Positions 6,277-15,131 of a stretch of 64,000 nucleotides of DNA are shown here, in pieces. A model generated the notes under the pieces. The model did not search any database. It was not told the DNA's origin and was given only the letters and a program-made list of their open reading frames with translations. Each line of letters begins with the position of its first letter. Position 1 is the stretch's first letter. The position numbers and the translations under genes are program-made. The stretch comes from an uncultured Oscillospiraceae bacterium (GTDB taxonomy: Bacteria; Bacillota; Clostridia; Oscillospirales; Ruminococcaceae): assembly GCA_910587335.1 (NCBI GenBank), contig CAJUMG010000008.1, forward strand, positions 33,981 to 97,980. Direction: 5' to 3'.

Positions 6277-9084
6277 CTAGTTGGAAGTAAAGCCGTCCGC
6301 AAACCAGGGGTAGGAGGGATCCTCTTGATAGCGCATCTTCAGCACACCGTCGGACAGAAGCTGAGAGTGAGCCTCGTCCGCGTAGACCTTTACCGGGACC
6401 AGCGCCGTGTCCTGGTCTTGATAGGTAATCTCGCCGTATTCACACCAGTATTTGCGGTCGCTGTCATATACGCCGATCACCCCGTCGATGGACTCCCAAC
6501 GGTAGGCCTCCAGCTCTTGGTCATAGTACCTAGATTGGCGCAGAATGGTGGGATCCTCCGGCTGATAGCCGCCAGAGTAAACGTAGAAATACGGCTCCAC
6601 AGTGGCGGTCGGAAAGTTGGCGTCGTTCAAGCCGGGGCTGAACCCGGCCAGGAACCACTGGTATAGCTGATCGGGGGTCAAGCTTTCCGCGCCGTCCCAA
6701 TCAAAGAAGGTCAGGCCCGCGCAAATGGCGGTATAAGCGTAGTATTCCGGCGCCCGGGTAATCATATCCCGCCAGCTATCCACTACATGATAGCCGGTGA
6801 TCCGGTAACCATCCCCAACCCTTTGCAGGGTAAAGCGGTGGCGCTGCTCCCGATTTTTGACCGAGGTTTCCTCGTCCATATCGGTCAGCGATTTCATCGG
6901 GTCCAGGGCGCTGCCGTAAATCCGGCTGTAGGCGACGGTGGCTTCCACCCGGTCTCCCTGTTCGGTGTAGTCCAAAAGGAAGATATCGGGGTACCAGCCG
7001 CCCATGTGGTAGGGAGTATAGGCCATGGCGTACTCATGGTAGTAGCCGTATTGGGGCTTTCCATGTTGGATTTGCACCCCATCGCCGAACATCTGCCGGG
7101 CGGTTTCCTCCACAATTTTTTGGGGGATGCATTCATAATCGTTCACGTAAGAGGTCAACACAGAAAACTTTTCGTCCGAATTGGGGTTGACATCGTCCTG
7201 ATACCAGGAGATATTCGGCGCCTGGGCGTAAGCCGCGTTGAGCAAAAACTGGTTGGGCGCCTCGCTGATCGAGTCAAAATCTGCGTCCGGCACGTTGTTT
7301 AAAAAGGTCGCTTCGTAGACGGCGTTGAGAATGTTCCAAGCCTTTTGGTCCCCGCCAATGTCCCAACGATTGAGCGCACCAGTCAGCGACAGACGAGGGT
7401 CAACTCTCTGCCCGTTTTGGGTCAGGGTGTCCAGCATCTGGGTTAAGGACAGATCGCTGTACAGCGCCTCGATCTCCGCCTGACTCAGGTCCGGTAAGGC
7501 CAGTTCCGTCGGCGTGTAAGCGCCGCTTTGTCCCTCGGGAACCGGATCGCCGTTCAGGGTAAAGGACACTCCGCTGATCTCACAGTTTTGCAGCAGGGTC
7601 ATTGCGATGGAATTGAGATACTGGCTCGGGTAAGAATCCTCTTTGGCAAGATAAGCGCTTTCGTCAAATACAAGCGCCACGGTGACCTGGCTTCCCTCCT
7701 GGACAAGCTGCTCGATCTTTGCCGGATTTCCCAGTCCCAGCGCGTGGGTCCGGATCTGTTCCTGTAACCAGGAAGGGGTAATCGAGTTGACGCCGGAACG
7801 GCGCAGCGGAAAATAGAACACCTTCTCCGCCGACGCTAGGTCCATGCTGCTGGTATTATAGATATACAGCGTCGTCTCCTCTGGGTTTTTCACCGGAATC
7901 CCCGGCTCCTGCGGCTGCCGGGAGTCTTGCCCGCCGCTTTCCTGCCGGGAGGTGCTTTGTCCGTCATCCGGACCAGAGGCGTCCGGTGCGGAGGACGGAT
8001 TGGTCAAAAGCGAACAGCCGACCAGCAAAACCGCCAGCAGCGCCGCCGTCACAGACAATAACGTCTTTTTGTGATATTTCAAAATATTCCCCACCCTTTT
8101 CTTTAAACTGCTTTCGCCAAACGCCAGAAAGGATATCCGGCCGATCTGGCGATTTTGTTTTCCCGCCATAGACAGAAGGCTGCGGGCGTAATCCTTTCGG
8201 CTGTCCGCCCCCAGAATTTTCAGCACCCTCTCGTCGCAGGATGCTTCCATATCGTCGGAACAAAGACGGAAGCATATCCAGACAAATGGATTGAACCAAT
8301 GCAGACAGACCGCGAAAACAGCAACGATTTTCGTCAGGTTGTCCCACCGGCTGATGTGGACCCGTTCGTGCAATAGGATATGCTGCGCCGCCGCGTCCTC
8401 CCAGTCAAAGCCCCATGGCAGCACGATGCGGGGGCGAAAGAGCCCGAATACCACCGGCATGGAAAACATGTGGCTTTTGGAAACGGCAACCTCTCTTCGC
8501 AGCGGCAGCAGCTTTTCCGCTTGGCGGATCTTTTCATTTTTGGGCAGCCGCCGCAAACGCCGCAAGCGGATGGCGGACAAGGCATAATGAAAAGTTAGAA
8601 AGCCGCTGAGCACGATCGCGCCACACAGCCAGACGATGGCGCCAAGCTTTAGCCAGTCGGGTTTTCCTTTTTGCTTTGCTGCCGGACCTTCTGCTCCAGG
8701 CAGGTTCTTTGCGCCGACCTGTATTTTCTCTCCCGCTGGTTTTGGCAAAGCCCTTTGCGCCGCCACAAGGGCAGACTGTCTTCCCTCGCCATTCTGCGGG
8801 GACTGCATTGGTACAGCTCCACCCTCGGTAAATGCCAGCCGGGACAGATGTCCGTTTTGCCCGACCATCTCGGCGCTGTGAAGGGTAGGCACCAAGGAAA
8901 AAAGGCTGATAGGTGAAGCCACCGAGACTGGCACCAGCAAGCGGATGAGCACTACCACCCAAAGGCCATAGCTGATCCAACGAGGCGCCCGTCTTTTCAG
9001 GTACCAGCGGATGAGCAGGACCACCGCCGCAGTCAACGAGGCTATCAGGCTCATACTCAGGACGGCGGAAAACAAGCCGGTCAT
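6277..9084 (-). CDS. BlaR1/MecR1-like M56 metallopeptidase with a large C-terminal ectodomain
   Basis: M56 membrane peptidases sense a signal and, by cleaving the partner repressor or triggering its cleavage, relieve BlaI-type repression. This 935-residue protein has N-terminal membrane helices (about 1-60 and 143-165) and a cytosolic zinc-protease domain with HERVH (239-243) and DMEASCDE (278-285) intact. A last membrane segment at about 341-358 is followed by roughly 570 extracellular residues. The ectodomain has no penicillin-binding SxxK motif that I can see. Its first part (about 400-510) loosely resembles a GerMN-type domain; the rest is unrecognised. The stop codon of the repressor gene and this ATG overlap (ATGA), so they are translationally coupled. 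The signal is unlikely to be a beta-lactam. Confidence 0.82.
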   Translation of the reverse strand: MTGLFSAVLSMSLIASLTAAVVLLIRWYLKRRAPRWISYGLWVVVLIRLLVPVSVASPISLFSLVPTLHSAEMVGQNGHLSRLAFTEGGAVPMQSPQNGEGRQSALVAAQRALPKPAGEKIQVGAKNLPGAEGPAAKQKGKPDWLKLGAIVWLCGAIVLSGFLTFHYALSAIRLRRLRRLPKNEKIRQAEKLLPLRREVAVSKSHMFSMPVVFGLFRPRIVLPWGFDWEDAAAQHILLHERVHISRWDNLTKIVAVFAVCLHWFNPFVWICFRLCSDDMEASCDERVLKILGADSRKDYARSLLSMAGKQNRQIGRISFLAFGESSLKKRVGNILKYHKKTLLSVTAALLAVLLVGCSLLTNPSSAPDASGPDDGQSTSRQESGGQDSRQPQEPGIPVKNPEETTLYIYNTSSMDLASAEKVFYFPLRRSGVNSITPSWLQEQIRTHALGLGNPAKIEQLVQEGSQVTVALVFDESAYLAKEDSYPSQYLNSIAMTLLQNCEISGVSFTLNGDPVPEGQSGAYTPTELALPDLSQAEIEALYSDLSLTQMLDTLTQNGQRVDPRLSLTGALNRWDIGGDQKAWNILNAVYEATFLNNVPDADFDSISEAPNQFLLNAAYAQAPNISWYQDDVNPNSDEKFSVLTSYVNDYECIPQKIVEETARQMFGDGVQIQHGKPQYGYYHEYAMAYTPYHMGGWYPDIFLLDYTEQGDRVEATVAYSRIYGSALDPMKSLTDMDEETSVKNREQRHRFTLQRVGDGYRITGYHVVDSWRDMITRAPEYYAYTAICAGLTFFDWDGAESLTPDQLYQWFLAGFSPGLNDANFPTATVEPYFYVYSGGYQPEDPTILRQSRYYDQELEAYRWESIDGVIGVYDSDRKYWCEYGEITYQDQDTALVPVKVYADEAHSQLLSDGVLKMRYQEDPSYPWFADGFTSN

Positions 9085-9446
9085 CTGCCTTCCTCCTCGA
9101 TCATCCGGCGGATTTCCTCCAAATCTTCGACCGATATTTTTTCACTTTTTAAAAAAGAAGCCAAAAACATCTGTCTGGACCCGGCGTATAGCCTGTCGAT
9201 GAGACTGTTGGTCTGCCCGGCCCGTACCTGGTCCTTGGTGATCTGCGCCGAACAGCAAAACCCCGGGTCCTCCCGCCGGATCAACTCCTTTTCCACCATG
9301 CGGGTCAGCAGTGTGTAGGTGGTGTTCCGGCTCCAGCCCATTTCTTCTTTCCCTTTTTGGACCAACTGTGCGGCCCGGATACCTTCGTTTTCCCAGATGT
9401 GCTCCATCAGCACCAGTTCCGCGTCAGAAATTTTGATCTGTTTCAT
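9081..9446 (-). CDS. BlaI/MecI-family transcriptional repressor
   Basis: The 121-residue winged-helix repressor begins KQIKISDAELVLMEHIWE, the usual BlaI/MecI N-terminus, and has the recognition helix in SRNTTYTLLTRMVEKELI. The C-terminal helix-rich part would dimerise and carry the cleavage site. The ATG at 9446 has AGGAGG 5 nt upstream; a frame extension to 9506 runs through the promoter and is rejected. It is the first gene of a two-gene operon with the M56 peptidase and is probably autoregulated through the palindrome at 9466-9479. Confidence 0.9.
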   Translation of the reverse strand: MKQIKISDAELVLMEHIWENEGIRAAQLVQKGKEEMGWSRNTTYTLLTRMVEKELIRREDPGFCCSAQITKDQVRAGQTNSLIDRLYAGSRQMFLASFLKSEKISVEDLEEIRRMIEEEGR

Positions 9447-9465
9447 AGGTCCCTCCTTCATGATG

Positions 9466-9516
9466 ACTACATATGTAGTTCGACTATAGTCTACACGCGT
9501 CGTCAAAATTTGTCAA
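9466..9516 (-). promoter_or_regulatory. promoter and BlaI-type operator of the repressor/M56 operon
   Basis: On the minus strand: -35 TTGACA (9516-9511), 17-nt spacer, -10 TAGACT (9493-9488). A perfect 14-bp palindrome, ACTACATATGTAGT (9466-9479), covers the transcription start and has the TACA-N2-TGTA core of BlaI/MecI boxes. A second short palindrome, GACTATAGTC (9482-9491), overlaps the -10. Confidence 0.75.
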
Positions 9517-9640
9517 GAGAACAAACGGAATTTTTCGTCTAAGGAGAAATTCTGCACAAAAAACCTCCCGCCCTTGCGAAAAGGCAAAGGCGGGAGGCAA
9601 AAAACACGCTTTCGTTTTACCGAACCGGCTCCAGATATTT
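9508..9640. repeat. 133-bp direct repeat, copy 1
   Basis: Positions 9508-9640 match 10408-10540 at an offset of exactly 900 bp with 4 mismatches by eye. The unit holds the last codons and stop of the Na/Pi cotransporter gene (here a relic), a terminator (CCTCCCGCC/GGCGGGAGG stem, about 9562-9603) and the -35 TTGACA of the next promoter. Here the terminator serves the lipoprotein gene. Confidence 0.95.
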
Positions 9641-9641
9641 A

Positions 9642-10343
9642 TTATGGGGAAGGGATCTCGTAAATTTCCCTAGCAGACCTTATGGCGCTGCCACCAATGG
9701 AATCCAAGCCAATCTCCTCCGGGATCAAAGGCCATTCTTCGTCCTCCTTCGTGTGGTAGATGAAGTAATCTGGCGGCTCTATCCGGTCATGCTCCTCGTC
9801 CTTCCCCTCGTTTTCCGGGTTCGGGACGGTGAACAGGATCGCGTAGTTGGAAAGAGGAAAAAAACCGGACATCCGCGGATTTTCATAGACTTTTTCCACC
9901 TGGCAGTCCGGGACAAAAATACGGTAAATACAGTGATCGGATAGAAAATAAAACAGGTAGCGGTTGTCCCAGTACGCTCGGTCAATGGGCATGTCGTGGG
10001 CGTAAAGCAGGCTGAGGGCCCCGTCCAGTTCCTTTTTATAAAAGGCAGCTTCCTCATCGTGATACACAAACAGTGCCTGGCCCCAGCCATCCGTTTCCCA
10101 GTACCGCTCCTGGGAAAAATATGCGTCGTACGAAAGATTTTCTTTTGACAGACGCTCATAGGTTTTTAAAATGGCAGCTTCCTGCTCATCCAGGCCGCCA
10201 GGGGAAGTTTGTACCGTCGAATCCGCCAAGCGGGAAGAAAGGGACGGCGGTCCGGCGGACGCAGAATCTCCCTGCGCCGACATGCTACACCCGCATAAGA
10301 ACAGTAACAGGGTAAAGAGAAGAAAAATTCGGTTTTTTGACAT
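9642..10343 (-). CDS. predicted lipoprotein of unknown function, framed by direct repeats
   Basis: Not a recognised family. The 233-residue product starts MSKNRIF, has a hydrophobic core and a lipobox-like LCGC with the cysteine at residue 19, then a Ser/Pro-rich linker and an acidic domain with many Tyr and Glu. GGAG lies 9 nt before the ATG at 10343; a TTG five codons further upstream would overlap the Shine-Dalgarno and is rejected. The gene has a copy of the TTGACA/TAGACT promoter found before the repressor gene, and a terminator, both supplied by the 133-bp repeat. This suggests it was inserted as a cassette and may share regulation with the M56/BlaI operon. Confidence 0.7.
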   Translation of the reverse strand: MSKNRIFLLFTLLLFLCGCSMSAQGDSASAGPPSLSSRLADSTVQTSPGGLDEQEAAILKTYERLSKENLSYDAYFSQERYWETDGWGQALFVYHDEEAAFYKKELDGALSLLYAHDMPIDRAYWDNRYLFYFLSDHCIYRIFVPDCQVEKVYENPRMSGFFPLSNYAILFTVPNPENEGKDEEHDRIEPPDYFIYHTKEDEEWPLIPEEIGLDSIGGSAIRSAREIYEIPSP

Positions 10344-10356
10344 GTAAAAATTCTCC

Positions 10357-10416
10357 AATTATAATAAATATTATAATTACATTTATAGTCTAAATAGTCT
10401 GGGCGCCATTTGTCAA
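10357..10416 (-). promoter_or_regulatory. promoter of the lipoprotein gene with inverted repeat
   Basis: On the minus strand: -35 TTGACA (10416-10411), 18-nt spacer, -10 TAGACT (10392-10387), a near copy of the repressor promoter. Between it and the ribosome site lies a 9-bp inverted repeat, AATTATAAT-AAAT-ATTATAATT (10357-10378). This is a possible operator, but it lacks the TACA/TGTA core. Confidence 0.55.
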
Positions 10417-10540
10417 GAGAGTAAACGGAATTTTTCGTCTGAGGAGAAATTCTGCATAAAAAACCTCCCGCCCTTGCGAAAAGGCAAAGGCGGGAGGCAA
10501 AAAACACGCTTTCGTTTTACCGAACCGGCTCCAGATATTT
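10408..10540. repeat. 133-bp direct repeat, copy 2 (probable original)
   Basis: Second copy of the unit described at 9508-9640. Here the coding part is the real 3' end of the Na/Pi cotransporter gene (KYLEPVR and stop). The terminator hairpin at about 10462-10503 ends that gene. Confidence 0.95.
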
Positions 10541-12286
10541 GGATTCGTAGTAATGGCACAGAGCCTTGTATTCATCCGAGATGCCGTCGTGGGCGTCGCG
10601 CATATGGGCATGGGCGTCAAAGCTGCCGTTGCTGCTCAACCGTTGGGTCAAATGCAGCGCGATGTTGGCACAGTGGCTGGCGATCCGGTCCATGTCATTG
10701 AGCACCTCCACAAAAGAGATGCCGCTTTTGGTGCTACAGGTGCCGCTTTGCAGCCGCTCGATGTGCTTGTCCTTCAGCGTTTCCTCCATCAGGCCCACTG
10801 TCTCCTCCAGCGGTTCCACCCGGGCGGCGATGATGGGATTTTCCTCCTGGTAGGCCTGCACGGTCATGCCGATAATGGTACGGACCGCCTCGGTCACATA
10901 GGAAAATTCCCGCTGTCCATCGGTGGAAAAGGTTACGTTCTGCTCGCGGTGCAGCTCTGCCTCCAGCGCCAGATTGCCGCAGTAGTCGCCGATTTTTTCA
11001 AAGTCGCTGACCGAATGCATAATCTCGGTGGCCAGGCGGTTGTCCGTAATGCTGATATCCTTGGCGGTAATTTTTAGAAGATAATCAACCATTACCGATT
11101 CAGTTCGGTCCAAAAATCGTTCGTTTTCCTCTAATTTTTGCATCTTTTTATCGTCATATTTTTCGAAAAGACCCACCGCGATCTCAAAATTTTCCTGCAC
11201 CGTTTCCCCCATGCTCAGGATCGCTTTTTTACATTGCTCCAATGCCACCGCCGGGGTATTGAGGAAAATATCATTCAGGGCAGCCAACCCCTCCTCAATT
11301 TTAGAGGCTTCTCCGTTTTTCACCAGCCGACGGGAGAATTTGATCAATTGATTGGTGAAGGGGAAGACCAAAATACAGGTGACAATATTAAAAAGCGAGT
11401 GAAAATCCGCGATGTTGCCGCGGTTGACCACACTGTCCCAGAAAGAGAAGCCCACCAACGACTGATAGCCATATACCGCGACCAAAAAGAACGCCGCGCC
11501 CAACAGGTTGACCAGCAGGTCGATGTACACCGCCCGCTTTGCCTTTTTGCTGGTACCGATACTGGCGATTAAAACGGTTACGCATTTGCCTATATTCTGT
11601 CCCATGATGATCGGCGCGGCCATAGAGAATGTCACCGTGCCGGTGGAGGATACAGCCTGCAAAACACCAACCGAAGCGGAGGAGCTTTGCAAAATCGCCG
11701 TAACCAGCGCGCCGATCAGCACGCCGAGGAACGGATTTTTAAACAGGAAGAAAATGCGCTGGAATTCCGGCGAATCCTTTAAAGGGGCGAGAGTTCCTTC
11801 CATTGTGTTCATGCCCACAAATAAAATGCCAAAGCCAATCAGAATCGAGGCAAAATCCTTGGTCCGTTTTTTCTTAGCTACCAAAAGGATCGCCGCGCCC
11901 ACCGCAATACAAAGCGGTGCAAAGGAAGCTGGCTTTAGCAACATGAGAAAAATATTGTCATCGGAAATATCGCCCAAACGCAAAATCTGGCCGGTTATGG
12001 TCGTACCGATGTTGGCGCCCAGGATAACAGGTACTGCCTGGACCAATTTCATAATGCCCGCGTTTACAAATCCCACTGCCATAATGGCGGTGGCCGCCGA
12101 GCTTTGGATTGCCGCGGTTACAACGGCGCCGAGCAGTACGCCTTTTAAGCGGTTGCTGGTAAGCTTTTCCAGCGTCTTTTCCAGTCCCGCACCAGCAATA
12201 CGCTCTAAAGAGGAGCTAAGAAGTTTCATGCCGTACAAAAACAGGCCGATTCCGCCGCAGAGGGTAATGACAGACATCACTGTCAA
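10517..12286 (-). CDS. Na/Pi cotransporter family protein with PhoU-like C-terminus
   Basis: A sodium-dependent phosphate (or other anion) carrier of the NptA/YjbB type. The N-terminal two thirds contain two inverted membrane repeats, each with the signature QSS motif (QSSAAT and QSSSASV). The last 230 residues are helical and PhoU-like (two DxxxRxxxxxxN-like stretches such as NDMDRIASHCANIA). GGAG at 12299-12296 is 7 nt before a TTG at 12286, which I take as the start; GTG 12295 is too close, and GTG 12280 or ATG 12277 are alternatives. Monocistronic; its 3' end is part of the 133-bp repeat. Confidence 0.88.
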   Translation of the reverse strand: MTVMSVITLCGGIGLFLYGMKLLSSSLERIAGAGLEKTLEKLTSNRLKGVLLGAVVTAAIQSSAATAIMAVGFVNAGIMKLVQAVPVILGANIGTTITGQILRLGDISDDNIFLMLLKPASFAPLCIAVGAAILLVAKKKRTKDFASILIGFGILFVGMNTMEGTLAPLKDSPEFQRIFFLFKNPFLGVLIGALVTAILQSSSASVGVLQAVSSTGTVTFSMAAPIIMGQNIGKCVTVLIASIGTSKKAKRAVYIDLLVNLLGAAFFLVAVYGYQSLVGFSFWDSVVNRGNIADFHSLFNIVTCILVFPFTNQLIKFSRRLVKNGEASKIEEGLAALNDIFLNTPAVALEQCKKAILSMGETVQENFEIAVGLFEKYDDKKMQKLEENERFLDRTESVMVDYLLKITAKDISITDNRLATEIMHSVSDFEKIGDYCGNLALEAELHREQNVTFSTDGQREFSYVTEAVRTIIGMTVQAYQEENPIIAARVEPLEETVGLMEETLKDKHIERLQSGTCSTKSGISFVEVLNDMDRIASHCANIALHLTQRLSSNGSFDAHAHMRDAHDGISDEYKALCHYYESKYLEPVR

Positions 12287-12340
12287 ACGAATCACTCCTA
12301 TACTTTTTTCTACTTTTTCTCAATAAATCCACTATTTTTT

Positions 12341-12369
12341 ATTGTACATGACTTTTATCCAGTGCGCAA
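12341..12369 (-). promoter_or_regulatory. sigma-A promoter of the Na/Pi cotransporter
   Basis: On the minus strand: -35 TTGCGC (12369-12364), 17-nt spacer, extended TG-TACAAT (12346-12341). Confidence 0.65.
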
Positions 12370-12577
12370 GAGAAAAGTAAAAATGTCCGCTTTCTGTTTT
12401 GCGTTTTGGCACAGCGTATTTTCAAAAGAACAGCACACAAAAAGCCGGGGGAACACACTTGATACCCAAAACAAGGTGGAAATCGGCTATAGACCGTTCT
12501 GGAAAACAGAGGATCTATTAGCAATAATCGCACAGTTATCCCGCATTTTCTTGCGCATTTGTGCCAAGCTGCGCATG

Positions 12578-12606
12578 TGGACAAACTGCCCCGGATATGC
12601 TATATT
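12578..12606 (+). promoter_or_regulatory. promoter of the GHKL/LytTR two-component operon
   Basis: -35 TGGACA (12578-12583), 17-nt spacer, extended -10 TGC-TATATT (12601-12606). The rest of 12370-12577 shows nothing that I recognise. Confidence 0.65.
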
Positions 12607-12643
12607 GCAAAGAGATCACAAGGCGGAAGGGAGGGGTACCACT

Positions 12644-13972
12644 GTGCCCACATGGGAGGATATTTTTTACCTGTTTGAAGACACCCTGATTGCCCACGCG
12701 GCTCTGGCGGTTTATCTGTTCGCCGTGATGGGTGAGCGGGACTGGCAGCAGCTGAAGAAGCTGCCCGGTCTGCTGTCCTCTCCCCTATTGATTGTCCTGC
12801 TTACCCCAAGCTTATCTATCGCTTTCGGCCCCTCGACAGTCACTCTCTGCATAAGTTCATTCGCCATTTTGCTAATGTGTACGCTTTGGGTTCGGTGGGC
12901 ATGGCGGACCGGGTTCTGGCGGGCCTTTGCCGCTGTGTGCATTGCGGGCGTGTTTCAGGTGGCCGCGTCCTGTCTGTCCCGGATACTGTTCCAGACGCCG
13001 GGTCTGGCCGTTCCCGCCAAGGCGGTATATGCCATCTACTGTGCCGTTGTTCTATCCACCGCTGCCCTGCTGTACCGTCTGCGTTTCGGTTACTGGTTCC
13101 GGCTGCTGCTGGAGGATAACCTCAGCCAGCGCCGGACGGCACTGCTCCTCTTTGCCATGGTAGAGTTTATGGAGGTATTTTTCCTTCTGCAAAAGGGGGT
13201 CCGGACGGAGTATCTGATCCCCTATTACCTGCTGGTTCTGGCGATGACAGCGCTGGAAGCGGGGATTGTGGTCTACCTGGCACAGCGGCTGGACGCCATA
13301 GGAAAGGTGAAGGCCCAACGGGACATCATCGCCCAGCAGCAGCTTTACGAGCAGGACTTAGAGGCCATTCGGCGGGAGGTTCGCACCTTCCGCCACGATT
13401 ACAAAAATTTACTGGCGGGACTGTCGGAGCAGGCAAGCACAGGGGAACTGGAACAGCTGCGCGCTGCTCTGGCCCAGCTGGATGTAGATTTCGACCAGCG
13501 CATCGGAGAGAAAATACGGGTCTCCACCCAAATCGGCAACCTGTGCGTCCCCCAGGTAAGGAGCTTGCTACTATCCAAACTGGCCGGGATGGGAAAGCGA
13601 GGAATTGACTGCCGGCTGGAGGTGCTTTATCCTATGGAACAGGTGGGAATGGATGTATGGGACTTCATCCGCTGCTTGGGCATCCTGCTGGACAACGCCG
13701 CCGAGGCCGCAGTAGAAACGGAAACGCCCTGGACGCAGATCGTCCTACTGGCGCAAGGAGAGGAGCTGTCCTTGCAGGTGTCTAATCCCTACGCTGGCAC
13801 CATCGACCCGGACAGACTCTGGACGGAAGGTTACTCTACGAAGGGGAAGGGACGAGGACTTGGTCTTTCCAGCTATCAGCAGATTTTGGCAAGGTATCCC
13901 AACGCGGTCTGTTCCACCAGCTGGGCAGGCGGTGTATTTGTTCAGAGGTTGACCATAGGAGGCCGGAGATGA
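12644..13972 (+). CDS. sensor histidine kinase, GHKL domain (AgrC-like)
   Basis: The 442-residue membrane kinase has about six N-terminal transmembrane segments (to residue ~220), a dimerisation helix with the phosphoacceptor His in FRHDYKNLLAGL, and a GHKL ATPase domain with N-box LDNAAEA and G-box KGKGRGLGLSS. The GTG start at 12644 is chosen because GGGAGGGG lies just upstream; the long in-frame extension back to 12362 crosses the promoter. It overlaps the LytTR response regulator by 4 nt. No AgrB/AgrD-type peptide genes are adjacent, so the ligand is unknown. Confidence 0.9.
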   Translation: MPTWEDIFYLFEDTLIAHAALAVYLFAVMGERDWQQLKKLPGLLSSPLLIVLLTPSLSIAFGPSTVTLCISSFAILLMCTLWVRWAWRTGFWRAFAAVCIAGVFQVAASCLSRILFQTPGLAVPAKAVYAIYCAVVLSTAALLYRLRFGYWFRLLLEDNLSQRRTALLLFAMVEFMEVFFLLQKGVRTEYLIPYYLLVLAMTALEAGIVVYLAQRLDAIGKVKAQRDIIAQQQLYEQDLEAIRREVRTFRHDYKNLLAGLSEQASTGELEQLRAALAQLDVDFDQRIGEKIRVSTQIGNLCVPQVRSLLLSKLAGMGKRGIDCRLEVLYPMEQVGMDVWDFIRCLGILLDNAAEAAVETETPWTQIVLLAQGEELSLQVSNPYAGTIDPDRLWTEGYSTKGKGRGLGLSSYQQILARYPNAVCSTSWAGGVFVQRLTIGGRR

Positions 13973-14706
13973 TCTCAATTTACCTATGTGATGATGAGAC
14001 GGCTATCCTTTGTCAAATCAAAGCCGCCTTGAAATGGAAAATATTTACAGAGAATTACGATATGGAAATCGTATGCGCCGCCGCCACGGCCCAAGAATTA
14101 TTGGATAAGGTCCGGGATGGGAGCCGGAGCATCTACTTTTTGGATGTGGATCTACAGGATGGGGAGTGGGACGGATTCAAGCTGGGTCAAGAGCTGCGGC
14201 GGCGGGATCCCCACGGAACCTTGGTGTATATCACCAGCTATGGCGATCTGGCTTGGCGTACCTTCCAGTACCATCTGGAAGCATTTGACTACATTGTAAA
14301 GGAGGAGGACCGCACCGGTGCGTCCGCCGCCCGGTGCCTAGAGGCTGTACACACCCGCCTGCTGGACGAGCGGCAGGACCCTGTGGAGGTGTTTTCCCTG
14401 CGCTCCGGGGACAAAACCCTTCATATACCGCTGACCGACATTCTGTTTTTTGAGACTGCCCCTAAATCCCATCATGTGTTCCTCCACACAGCGGAGAGCC
14501 GGGTGGACTTTGTGGGCAACCTTGGCGAGCTGGAACGGGAACTGGGCGGACGATTTATCCGGGTCCACCGCGCTTATCTAGCGGCGGCGGACAGGATCGA
14601 GGCTGTAGACTGGAAACGAAACATGGTCCGGGTGGGAGGACGGGAGTGTTTGCTATCCCGGACCGGTAGAGCTGAATTGAAAAAGAAGCTGGGAGAGGAC
14701 CGATAA
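13969..14706 (+). CDS. LytTR-family response regulator (AgrA-like)
   Basis: The 245-residue regulator has a receiver domain beginning SIYLCDDE, with the phosphoacceptor Asp in YFLDVDL and the TSYGD threonine/serine region. A LytTR DNA-binding domain starts near residue 140 (SGDKTLHIPLTDILFFET, FIRVHRAYL). It is translated in a 4-nt overlap with the kinase. LytTR regulators bind paired 9-bp direct repeats; none is evident in its own promoter. Expected targets may include the small genes downstream. Confidence 0.92.
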   Translation: MISIYLCDDETAILCQIKAALKWKIFTENYDMEIVCAAATAQELLDKVRDGSRSIYFLDVDLQDGEWDGFKLGQELRRRDPHGTLVYITSYGDLAWRTFQYHLEAFDYIVKEEDRTGASAARCLEAVHTRLLDERQDPVEVFSLRSGDKTLHIPLTDILFFETAPKSHHVFLHTAESRVDFVGNLGELERELGGRFIRVHRAYLAAADRIEAVDWKRNMVRVGGRECLLSRTGRAELKKKLGEDR

Positions 14707-14723
14707 GCCCCCTCCCAGCTTTG
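14686..14723 (+). terminator. terminator overlapping the response-regulator stop codon
   Basis: The stem AAGCTGGGAG/CTCCCAGCTT encloses the stop codon. The T run is short (TTTG), so it may be leaky. Confidence 0.5.
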
Positions 14724-14855
14724 CCGTTTAGGAAGATTTTGTATCACTTGGGAAATCGCGCCCAAATCCAGCGCAGGTCGTGGTATGCTCCTGTTTGCAG
14801 ACAGGCGGAGCAAGCCACAGCTCGGGACATTATACTGGAAAGGAGCGTGATTACC

Positions 14856-15047
14856 ATGACAAAGGACCGCTTTGTGGAAATTTATACCCAGGGAATCACC
14901 AATGTGGAAAAGATCATTGTGGACACCAAGACCGGCACAAACGATCTGCTGGCTTCCTCTACGCTGACAGCAGGCTGCGGCATGTCTGTTCTGGTAGATG
15001 CAAGACGGCAAACCCCTCGTCCACCTCCGTTGGCTGACACCGTCTAG
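14856..15047 (+). pseudogene. small DUF6440-like gene with an apparent frameshift
   Basis: The N-terminal part (MTKDRFVEIYTQG, then IIVDTKTGTN and SVLVD) resembles the DUF6440 family of small proteins as I remember it, which continues DxDGKPLV. Here the frame turns to ARRQTPRPP after SVLVDA, while DGKPLVHLR is read in the next frame from about 15003. A one-base insertion near 15000-15003 would explain this. AAAGGAGC precedes the ATG. An extended-type -10 TATACT (14831-14836) lies just upstream but has no good -35. If the frame is real, the product is 63 residues. Confidence 0.5.
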
Positions 15048-15131
15048 CGCGCCCTTCTACCCTGTCTGCGCCAAAGACTTACTGTTCTCTCCCCACCAAA
15101 GGTGGAGAAAAAGCAACTGGAGGTATATCAT

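Noticed and set aside
12362..12643. N-terminal extension of the GHKL kinase
   Set aside because: It contains the promoter at 12578-12606 and lacks any ribosome site, while GTG 12644 has a strong one.
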